From Ryuthela nishihirai (Eukaryota > Arthropoda > Arachnida > Araneae > Heptathelidae), in assembly GCA_038380435.1 (NCBI GenBank), contig JAWZYU010000011.1:79977501-80041500 (forward strand): DNA of 64,000 nt. Reading direction: 5' to 3'. Below are positions 55,707 through 64,000 of the stretch, piece by piece. Made by a program: the position numbers and the translations under genes. The notes below the pieces were generated by a model, which had not been told where the DNA came from, ran no database searches, and worked only from the letters and a program-made list of their open reading frames with translations. Each line of letters begins with the position of its first letter. The first letter of the stretch is position 1.

Positions 55707-55870
55707 GTCGGCTTCAATTCCATTGATTGAGGATATAGAGGAGTTCCTGGTTGCTCTGCTGGTAAATGGGGAGGTATGTGTTTGCGTTTTCCATTATAGT
55801 TCAATAAAAATAAAAAGTTGTGAAAAAGACTCAAAAACACCAGAGTATCAAAAGTACAACCTCACAGGTT

Positions 55871-56194
55871 GAATGATTACAAGCAGAGCAATCACAACAC
55901 GTCTGCTCTCTTCCACTGCAGCAAAGGAAATGGCGAATTCACCGCCCCAAAACCTGTTTTACTCCCTCCCTACTTCCCTCTGCTAACTCTGTAAAAGATG
56001 CACTCTCTCACCCTTACATCCATACTTAGCTTGTATGCATTGATCCAGACATCTTTGGTTGACCTAAAATACGGTGCACAGAAGGTTTGTTGACTTTGGG
56101 AAACCTGTTTGCACCCATCACCTCTGAAGAATGTGGGTGGTGGGGGTATCATAGACTTAACAATGCATCCACCACTGGCTCAGAACTGTCCTTT
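55871..56194. other. Possible 5' untranslated part of the I-like LINE
   Basis: C/T-rich on the plus strand with no coding region. It could be the LINE's 5' end; the limit is unclear. Confidence 0.35.
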
Positions 56195-56530
56195 TAACCC
56201 TACTCATATCTGATTAAGAGTTTTGTGTATTAAAAACTTTTCTGTGTATAATAGTTGAAATTTCGTTTTTGGGGCCATAATAGGCTTGAAATCTATTTTC
56301 TTTATTTCCAATTTATTGTTTATAATTGTCTGAGCTAAAGCTGTGTTTTGAATTCCTTTTCTTTTAATATATCGCTGTAATGCTCCTGCATGTGTAAATT
56401 AAATTGTCTGTATGTTTTCCTGATGTATTTATCTTTTCCTTGTAGGGCTTTTAATGGATCCGGAATGGTTATTTGATAAGACACCACCTGTTAGTGGCCT
56501 TTTATCTCTATCGTTTATTGATAATTCTTT
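56195..56530 (-). pseudogene. Penelope-like element GIY-YIG nuclease relic
   Basis: Minus-strand reading LQGKDKYIRKTYRQFNLHMQ matches the GIY-YIG core of the copy at 63571-63993 (KYIGKTYRQYNMRM), followed by ALAQTIINNK-like and APKTKFQLLYTEKF in other frames. The nuclease Gly of YIG is Arg here. Several frameshifts. Penelope-like retroelements carry this domain at the C-terminus of their reverse transcriptase. The rest of the element is absent. Confidence 0.75.
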
Positions 56531-56947
56531 GATAGTATGTGGGGCCCTAGTAATGATGCACAGAACCAGCCAGTTCTAGCACCTAATGTCCGACCCCGCC
56601 TTCTCGTGGTGCAGGCCGTTAGTACCTTTCAAAAGAGATATTCTCTTTTGGAAGGGAACGGAAAGGGAGGGCTGCCAGTTTAGTATGGCCTACTGATCTG
56701 GTCATCTATGGCCACTTTTTTCTTTTTTTTCAACCCTGCTGAGGAGTGGTCAACTTCACAGGGTCCTGGTGCTGACCATTTATACCTACTAGACTGGACT
56801 TGTTTATGGATTTGAGCTTGATTATTGATCCTGGACTTGCTGCACTGGTGGGCCTCTGTTGAGGGAGAGTCTGCCGCTGTGTTTTCTGTTTGCTTCTGGG
56901 TTGCCAGCTCTAAGTGAACAGAGGCATGGGATACCTTATATCAGCTG

Positions 56948-58330
56948 GTGGATAATCCTAATGAGAGACCATCGCAGGTACCTGAACCTTACTTAGCTAG
57001 TTGGGCATTGTCAAGCCTAAACTGGAGTAATGTGTCTCAGGCAGGCCATGTGGCTCTTGAAAAAGTCCACTTGAAAAGGTGGTGCCTGAAGTTCCTACCA
57101 GCATCGGTGACTTCAGCCTTTAGCAGAGGAGGAACAGGTCTTTGCCCCATGCCTGCGATCAGGGGGCTGTTTGATATTGTTGGCCCTACCAATCTCAATA
57201 AACCTAATTTCTTTAAAAATCCTACTAATCATTTTCTCTCTGCAGGAACGTGGAACGTGAGGACATTACATAGAGATTATTCTCTTGATGTCCTCATGCA
57301 GGAATTCCAGCGCTATAACCTAGATATTCTAGGCTTGCAAGAGACCAGATGGACAGGTAAAGGTGAGATACTTAAAAATAACTTTAAATTTCTCTTTACA
57401 GGGAGGGAGGATGGAAAGCATCACCAAGGTGTGGGTCTGCTGCTCAGCAGACATGCTAGTGATGCTCTTCTAGGATATGAGTGCATTAATGAAAGGTTTC
57501 TTACAGCAAAATTTCAGACAAGCATTAAAGACTTGAATGTTATCTGCTGTTATGCCCCCACTGAGGATGCTGATGAGGATGAGAAGGATAGGTTTTACGG
57601 ACAACTTCAGGATATTTTGAATTCTGTCAAGAAAGGAGATATTACCCTTGTTCTAGGTGACTTCAATGCCAAAGTTGGTACTGACTCTGATCTTTGGGGA
57701 GGGGTGATAGGCCCTTTTGGTATTGGTAGCTGCAATGGGCAACGTCTCCTACAGGTAAGTAAACTCAATGGTTTCAGAATAACTAACACATATTACAAAC
57801 ACCACGAAATACATAAATACACATGGGTTTCACCTGATGGGCTGCATAGGAATATGATTGATTATATATTAATTAACAGCAAATGGGCTAGTTCTGTTAG
57901 AAATACCAGGGCATATAGGGGAGCTGAAATTGGATCTGACCATTACCTTGTTAAAAGTGTCTTGCAACTTAAACTTAAACAGTGTTGTGCTAGGGTTAAA
58001 AAATTTACCTTTAATACTGAAGCTCTGAAAGACCCAGTTATAGCTAAAGCTTACCATGATAGGTTACTTAGTCATTATGAGAATCATGGTTTGCTTAATA
58101 CTGAAGTTGAAGAAGAATGGGGCCATTTTAAACAGGCTTTTTTGGAAACTAACAGTACTCTTTTATCTTTTAGGAAAAAAGGAGCAGAGGAGACAGAATT
58201 ATTTAAGTATTTAAGGCACTTGAGCTTATTTCAGAAAGAAGGAACTGCAGGAATGTCCTTAATCAGTACCCTACTAGTCCTAATAGAAAGGATTACAGAG
58301 AGCTTAATAAACGTGCAAAGGATCAGTTAG
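56948..58330 (+). pseudogene. RTE-like LINE: endonuclease part
   Basis: 460 codons, intact in itself. The apurinic-type endonuclease starts at about residue 97 (AGTWNVRTL), with ILGLQETRWTG (catalytic Glu), a CCYAPTED segment, LVLGDFNAKVG (catalytic Asp/Asn), KYTWVSPDG, MIDYILIN and GSDHYLV (catalytic Asp-His). The order and residues are complete, so this domain could once nick target DNA. The first 90 residues are a variable N-terminus. After about residue 430 a frameshift leads to a premature stop; the true continuation is in another frame (NRKDYRELNKRAKDQL) and meets a TGA at 58348. Confidence 0.88.
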
Positions 58331-58359
58331 CTACTGATAAGAATCTTTGACTTGATGGT

Positions 58360-60113
58360 TTGGCTGACAAAGCTGAGGAAGCAGTTAGGCAGCACAACAG
58401 CAGAGAGCTGTACCAGATAGTTAATGTTTTATGTGGTAAAAAACGGACTGGCATACAAGGATTGCAGGATAAACAAGGTAAGGTTATAGAAGGTGAGAAT
58501 TCTGTCATGGCTAGGTGGGCTGAGCATTTCAGTGATGTTCTAAACAATGTGATTAGTTCTACTCCCATTGTTTGTAATGATGATAGATGCATTGGCAGCT
58601 TTAATGTTGGCCCTATAACACAATCTGAAGTTATTTTGGCTATCTCTAAACTTAAACTTCATAAATCCCCAGGGGTAGATGAAATTACTACAGAAATGCT
58701 CAGAGCTGGGAATGTTTCAGTTACCACTTGGATGACTGAAATTTTGAAAAACTTTTATGATAAAGGCATGGTTCCTAAATATTTTACCACAGCTATTATT
58801 ATCCCATTTTCAAAAAAGGTGATCACAGTTCTTGTGATAACTATAGGGGTATCAACCTACTCTCTGTTCCAGGTAAAGTTCTTTCCATGATTGTGCTTAA
58901 TAGAATTAAGAATCTGGTTGACATGGCAATTGCGTGATGAGGATTCAGAAGTGGTAGGAGATGTGTGGATCAGATATTTTCCATTAGGCAGATTCTTGAG
59001 AAATGTTTAGAGTTTCAGAAACCTTTGGTTGCTAGCTTTGTTGATTTCAAAAAGGCCTTCGACTCTGTTGATCGTCATAATTTGTGGTTGATTGTGAAAT
59101 CATATGATATACCTAACAAGTTAGTTAACATAATGAAAGCTCTCTATAATAACACTGAGTCGTGTGTGAGAGTTGGTAAGGCTTGTAGCAATTGGTTTAG
59201 CAGTACTTCTGGTGTTCGACAAGGGTGCATTTAGTCTCCTTTTCTCTTTAGCTTGATTACTGATTATGTTATGCAAAATTCACTTCAAGGGAAAGATTTT
59301 GGCCTTAAATGGGCTGGAGATACGAAAATTTCTGATTTAGATTATGCTGATGATTTAGCCCTTTTGGCAAATGATGTTCATGAGATGAACTCTTTCATTT
59401 GAGCTGTTGATGAGACTGGTAGTAGAGTAGGTTTGGTTATAAACAGAGAGAAAACTAAAGTGATGAAAATTGGTCAGGCAGGTTGTGATTCAGTTCATCT
59501 GAATGGTTGCAGTCTTCAGCAGGTGTCACAGTTTAATTACCTTGGGAGCTATGTAACTGATACTGGTGATGTGCGGCATGAGATTAACAGACAAATAGGT
59601 ATTGCTGCCAGGACTTTTAAGAATCTATGGAGATTGTGGAGAAATAGGCGTATACACCTAAAGACTAAAATTAGACTGTATAATAGTTTGGTTCTTTCTA
59701 GGGTTAGTTATGGTAGTGAAACTTGGATGCTGTGTAAATAAGATAACAGGAAACTAGATGCTTTTGATTCTAGATGCTTACGCAGTATCTTGTGTATTAG
59801 GTGGTTCAACATTGTAACTAATGATGAGGTTAGGCAAAGGAGTCTGCAACCTCCTTTAAGCAGCATATTGTGCAGAGAGAGACTGCGCTGGTTTGGCCAT
59901 GTTGCCCGTATGGATAATTATAGATTACCAAATAGGGTTATGAACAGTGTGCCTAGAGGCCTCAGAAGGAGGGGGAGACCTAGGATGCGGTGGGCAGACA
60001 ATGTCAAACAGGACCTTGTTAGAATTGGTGTGCAGTGGCCGGATGCAGCAGATGTAGCTCAGGACAGATATGCTTGGAGAATTAAACTGCGCGGTCTGGT
60101 TGGACCTCCGTAG
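58360..60113 (+). pseudogene. RTE-like LINE: reverse transcriptase part
   Basis: Reverse transcriptase continuing the element's single protein. In order: KLKLHKSPGVDEITTEML (58640), a frameshift near 58815, CDNYRGINLLS, GFRSGRRCVDQIFSIRQ (58945), DFKKAFDSVDRHNL (59045), SGVRQGC followed by TAG (59233), the active-site LDYADDLALLA (59338-59370), a TGA at 59401, GLVINREKTKVM (59425), QFNYLGSYV, then TAA at 59739 and the C-terminal LRWFGHVARM (59885), RRRGRPRMRW and DRYAWR. All core RT motifs are there. Five stops and two frameshifts make it dead. Confidence 0.9.
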
Positions 60114-60142
60114 CCCATGGCTGCTTGAGGATGATGATGATG

Positions 60143-60938
60143 TTACAGTAGTAGGTATAGTTATATTTATTCAGAATATTTTGCATAGATTTAGTTACAT
60201 TTTTCATATATGGAAAATTTTGAGCATAAATTTCCTTAGACGATTCCTGATTTGGTGGTAGTTGAGAGCCTTTTAATATTTTGAATTTTTCATTACTATC
60301 CCATCTATTTAACAATTTTTTTATTTTAACCGGCTTCTTTTGCTTTAGCTTTAGTATATTTTTTTCCCTCTTTCAATATTTTTGCTCTATACGTGAACTA
60401 AAATAAATGTGTACATATCATTTGTTTCATTTTGAAACATTTAAGGATATTTAACATTTTTCAACAATGACTTCCAGACATTGCAGAAAATCAAGTTTTA
60501 AGGCAAAAAAAAGACAAAATAGTATTAAAGAAATAAAACTGCCATAACATATATTTCTGAATGTCATATATTTAGCTCAAACAAATGGTCAGTGTATAAA
60601 TGACAGTCGTCATTACAATTATGAAAATAATATGTTTTTTAATTATTACAAAATATTCATCAACATTAGGTTACTATGATTGATTCAACTATTATGTTTG
60701 AAAGGATTCTTTTTACAAAATTATTTATTTCTATGTTTTTGTTTCCAATATTTTTAATTCTTTAAATAATAATTATTATTTTATTGCTTATATATTTGAC
60801 TACTTTCAAGATAGTTATTTTTAAAATAATCATGCTCTTCCCTGGTCTTTGCTCATTAATTGACCAAACAAGTAGGTCAGGCATGAATTGTTTTCATTTC
60901 TTGCATTTTGAGCAGAATATTTGAGACCATACAAATAA
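60143..60938. other. No feature recognised
   Basis: AT-rich DNA beyond the LINE tail. Confidence 0.5.
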
Positions 60939-61330
60939 TTACCACTTTGTAAGTCGATGTTAATTTTAGAGGAAAAATTGTCTTGAGCTGGTGGGATATG
61001 AACCCATGACCTCCTGATAACATGTCAGGTGCTCTGGCGCACTGAGCTACCGGCTGCCGATCAAGCTCTCCTCTAATTGATGATATGAACATTCTCAACC
61101 TACAGTACATATTGTATTATGTCACATATAGGTGCTGTTCAGGCAATCCTAGCTACAATCAGCAGATAATGCCTTATAGATGGAAAGTATATCTTATAAG
61201 TATACAATTGAATGCTCAATTGACCAGTAGCTCAGTGGTCCAGAGGACCTGACATGTTATCAGGAGGTCAAGGCAATTTTTCCTCTAAAATTAACATCGA
61301 GTTACAAAGTGGTAATTATTTGTATATACC
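60939..61330. repeat. Inverted pair of a short tRNA-like SINE (SINE-C)
   Basis: A minus copy (60939-61062) and a plus copy (61226-61325). The minus copy has an A-box-like TAGCTCAGTGCGCCAGAGC, a 5-bp anticodon stem (CCTGA/TCAGG) with loop CATGTTA, a B-box-like GGTTCATATCC and the body ACAATTTTTCCTCTAAAATT. The plus copy has lost about 27 bp covering the B-box. Spacer about 160 bp. The pair could fold into a hairpin. Confidence 0.8.
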
Positions 61331-61959
61331 AAGAAAGTAGAGTTTATTCAATATTTAATATTTGAGACCCAACTATCTGTAACTTTAAGTAAATCGTACA
61401 GTGAACATAGGACTTTAATTGATTCAGTTGTCAGTAGATGGCAGCATGATTTCTAGCCAAGACTTTTGAAAGCTTTTACAATTCGAATTTTAGATCAAGG
61501 TTTATGAAAACTTACCTTTTATCTTATTGTATCATCTAGTTGCAGTATCTTCAAAGTGTCACATACACTCCAACTCCATATATATCATAAAGTTAATCCA
61601 TTCTAATATGGTTTTGTATCAAAATAGACAAAAGATACCTTCATTGCAATAAGTGACTTTGTAAAAAGGGGCACGTAAACTGTTGTTTGGACCAACGATC
61701 AAACCAGTTTCGTCTTTCCAGAACCCATGTGCCCTCTAGTCATTGATGGACAATGTTATATTCCTCAGGTGTATTACTATTATTCTTACACATTGGAAGT
61801 GAATTGTTTATTAATCTCCTATCCTATTATTGTGGTCTAAAAGAGTGCTTCTCATAGAGGTGGTGAGTAATCTGCTAGGGAAGAAAGAAATGTTTTTCGA
61901 AGCATACTAACAAGGCCTTAGCACCACATTTCCTGCATTTCAACACTTTAAAGCTGCAT
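61331..61959. other. No feature recognised
   Basis: AT-rich DNA; the right-hand part may be decayed sequence of the hAT remnant that follows. Confidence 0.4.
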
Positions 61960-62200
61960 GCTGAAGAATGATTACAGATGAGTTTAGAAAAGGTAGCATC
62001 TTTTGGATCAAAGTGAAATCAGAATTTTCTGAACTTACTGAAATTGTTCTGAAAACTCTTCTCCCATATTCCTCGCCATACTTCTCTGACAGTGATTTCT
62101 CAGCCAGGAGTGTCATTAATAGAGAACAGTACGGAGGACAATATCCGTGGATATTCAGATTTAAAAGTTCTCATCAGATGAAAAATTATTTTTAAAAACG
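61960..62200 (+). pseudogene. hAT (ZBED-like) transposase C-terminal remnant
   Basis: The frame from 61968 reads FWIKVKSEFSELTEIVLKTL, LPYSSPYFSDSDFSA and REQYGGQ. It matches the end of hAT transposases of the ZBED5/SCAND3-like group, which have the pattern FWxxVxxEYPxLxxxALKxLLPFxTTYxCExxFS (dimerisation region). The CE of the usual YLCE is replaced, and the frame is lost after about 62130. No other hAT domain is recognisable upstream. Confidence 0.7.
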
Positions 62201-62602
62201 ACATCAGAATAGAAAACCTGATGTTAATGAGGATACACTATAAAATATTGAAACATCATAAGATATGCAGGAGCATGAGCCAACATGGCATCATTATTGA
62301 TGGCTGACATCAGTAAAAAAAATGCTTGAAAAAAATGGAAAAAAAATCCTGATTTGAAAAATTCAATGGTGGTATTCATTGTAAAAAAAAAGAAATTGCT
62401 TTCGGATAAAGCCACATTTATTTTATTACATTTTTATATTCATTATATCATGAGAAAGAAACGATGTAACTTCAAAAAAAAACTACCACTTCAAAAAAAT
62501 TATTCGATTGCTACACAGTAATCTGGAAATAAATGTGAAAACCTCAGTAGTGGAAATCACGAAGTTTGTTTAGTGAAGTGTAAATGGCAGTTACTTGGTT
62601 GT
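62201..62602. other. No feature recognised
   Basis: AT-rich DNA. Confidence 0.5.
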
Positions 62603-62655
62603 GCTGTTTTACCTCTCTGCGGCACTTTTTCTGCACAGAATGGGCTAAATGTTAT
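62603..62655 (-). repeat. SINE-A tail fragment
   Basis: GTTTTACCTCTCTGCGGCAC to GGGCTAAATG, matching the tail end of the family; the rest is missing. Confidence 0.75.
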
Positions 62656-63570
62656 TTTAATTCTACACGAATAAATACTGTACAATAAAATTATTCTATG
62701 TTCGGTAATGCAACCTTGGACCAGTACAATGCATTGAATATTACAAATGGTGTATATCTATTCTTAGCATGACAATTATATGTCAATTACCCATTTTAGG
62801 ATTATTACATCCCTTTCTATTATCATATATTTCAGACATAGGGATTTTCAAAACCAACTGTTTATCGCTTAGCATTACTAACTAACGTACTATTTTTAAC
62901 AGCTATCAAAGAGTACTAGTTAAGCAATTACAAAAGGATAATATTACCATAAACTTGTATGTAGGCTGGAACAACTGCATCAACAGATGTTAACGTTGGT
63001 CCCAACAAAACTGTGGTATTTTTCAACTTGTGCGACCAGTCCTATTATACCATACATACCAGCAACGATGGATGCACATACAGCTGCCTTTCACTTAACT
63101 CTAAGTTTGTGTGATCAGTCCTGTCATATCAAAAACGGCTACGATGATTACCTCTGCACCACCTTTCCACTTGCTCATAACTGTGGATTATTTGGACTTC
63201 GATTGGCTTTGTTGAATTTCTACATTACCTTCCAATGTCCGCGGTAACACTGATGCATTCAGTTTACATTTATCCATTCTGTTCTTCAATGTAGAACATT
63301 TATAAACTCTTGGATATGCTGGTATAACTTTCTTTTGTACTCACTACTCTGCACTGGAACTCGTGGCACATTTCAACATGAACAAAATTATAACTTCCAA
63401 CAACGGCCATTAAAAGTTTTAAAGAACATTAAAAACATTAAAATCTTTGGCCTAACTCAACTCTACCTCTAAGAGTCACACTTTTACTTCCCCTCTATCA
63501 TTCAGAGTGACGCGTTTCGCTTGCCTCTCATATGGCAGCTTCCTCCGACTCTGACTTACAGTGTGTTGTG
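62656..63570. other. No gene supported
   Basis: Moderately AT-rich DNA next to the Penelope nuclease. An 86-codon frame at 62987-63247 has no recognisable motif. Confidence 0.4.
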
Positions 63571-64000
63571 TTACCTTATATGCGTGTCCTCCACTACGTC
63601 ATCACTTACGTACCTATGCGCATTAGTTTCTGCATCACTCTTCTGTTTTAACAGAAGATTCCATGTAGACCGTAGCGGGGGGATGTCTGTGTTACATATT
63701 GCATTGCTATGGCTATGAATGTAAAGTTTTTCAGCATATGCTAATTGAAACTTAGTTTGTGGAGCAGCTAATGCTTTGTATTCTATTTTATTCATTTTAA
63801 TGTTATTTTCTATTACTGTCTGTGCTAAAGCTGTATTTGGTTGCTCTTTTTGAACATCTGTTTTATGTTCGCTCATTCTCATATTATATTGCCTGTATGT
63901 TTTCCCAATATACTTATTTTTTCCTTTCAATTTGTCTGAAGGTTTGGAAATCTCACCCCCCCCCCCCCTCAGGAATTTTCCTATCTCTGTCATTAATCAC
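63571..64000 (-). pseudogene. Penelope-like element, C-terminal GIY-YIG nuclease, runs off the window
   Basis: Open frame of at least 140 codons ending at 63571. It has KYIGKTYRQYNMRMSEH (the GIY-YIG core, Tyr and Gly present, with Arg and His following), then ALAQTVIENNIKMN, KTKFQLAYAEKLYIHSHSN (with the conserved Glu) and STWNLLL. This is the endonuclease that nicks target DNA for Penelope-like retroelements, with the RT expected to the right beyond position 64000. A C-run at 63957-63968 codes for the GGGG stretch near the start and is probably a slippage site. Whether the element is intact cannot be judged from this window. Confidence 0.82.

Larger units (their letters stand above)
49320..55870 (-). 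mobile_element. I-like LINE, nearly full length, inactive
   Basis: About 6.5 kb on the minus strand. From right to left: a 5' region, an ORF1 with zinc knuckles, then an ORF2 with endonuclease, reverse transcriptase, RNase H and a C-terminal CCHC-like motif, then about 750 bp of 3' untranslated sequence. Gag-like ORF1 plus RNase H place it in the I-group of non-LTR retrotransposons. Local base use is strikingly strand-biased (G/T-rich on the plus strand, A/C-rich in the coding sense), which marks its extent. Ends are approximate because no target duplication was found. Confidence 0.85.
56555..60142 (+). mobile_element. RTE-like LINE, nearly full length, inactive
   Basis: About 3.6 kb: a 5' region of about 400 bp, one long ORF coding endonuclease then reverse transcriptase, a very short 3' end and a GATGATGATGATG tail. 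One main ORF and a short microsatellite tail are typical of RTE and RTE-X LINEs. Truncated relatives lie at 834-925, 24393-24848 and 43030-43205. No target duplication was found by eye. Confidence 0.88.

Noticed and set aside
61010..61070. Possible functional tRNA gene
   Set aside because: A- and B-box-like words and a stem are present, but position 33 is not T, the acceptor stem does not pair, and the repeat body follows; it is a SINE.

Overview
This is a piece of an AT-rich eukaryotic genome, most likely an invertebrate and probably an arthropod. The evidence is the mix of selfish elements: Ty3/Gypsy, RTE-like, I-like and CR1/L2-like LINEs, Penelope-like elements with a GIY-YIG nuclease, Maverick/Polinton, PIF/Harbinger, piggyBac, hAT, a DUF4817-type Tc1/mariner relative and tRNA-derived SINEs. 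A HTGEKPH-type C2H2 zinc-finger gene and spliced exons are also present. I cannot name the species. Boundaries and identities were read by eye; no search or alignment program was run.

0-9 kb: a truncated RTE 3' end abutting a decayed C2H2 array (834-1240), then several SINE copies (1.6-4.6 kb). On the minus strand are three exons with believable splice sites: a THAP-domain first exon (8727-8878), a Cys-rich CXC-type terminal exon (8063-8312) inside a TIR-bounded element (about 7841-8605), and a terminal exon of unknown product (6099-6218). These are the best host-gene candidates besides the zinc-finger gene.

9-17 kb: a broken Ty3/Gypsy pol (RT, RNase H, integrase, 8939-12190), AT-rich tandem repeats, a strong hairpin at 14.2 kb and a complete but dead DUF4817-type DNA transposon with 89-bp inverted repeats (15504-16889).

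17-31.6 kb: a cluster of a roughly 270-bp repeat containing a TTAA-flanked MITE, two SINEs, fragments of two LINEs, and a nest of DNA transposons. A PIF/Harbinger relic (25643-28597) carries a 1.5-kb foldback element and a SINE inserted into its MADF gene. Next to it are a hAT MITE with a perfect 8-bp target duplication and a piggyBac remnant. The zinc-finger gene (ten intact fingers, an eleventh frameshifted) lies at 30346-31294.

32-43 kb: a 7.2-kb inverted repeat with arms of about 1.7-1.8 kb (33631-35446 and 39144-40854). Its centre holds an unrecognised interrupted reading frame, a long CA-rich minisatellite and SINEs. Nothing I recognise explains it; it is the strongest candidate here for an undescribed mobile element.

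43-64 kb: a decayed Maverick/Polinton protein-primed DNA polymerase (44678-48830, minus) interrupted by a 671-bp insertion with a 12-bp target duplication; an I-like LINE (49320-55870, minus); a Penelope nuclease relic; a nearly full-length but inactive RTE-like LINE (56555-60142, plus); an inverted pair of a second tRNA-like SINE; a hAT transposase remnant; and a second Penelope nuclease running off the right edge.

Apart from the zinc-finger gene and the THAP-region exons, I see no ordinary cellular genes.
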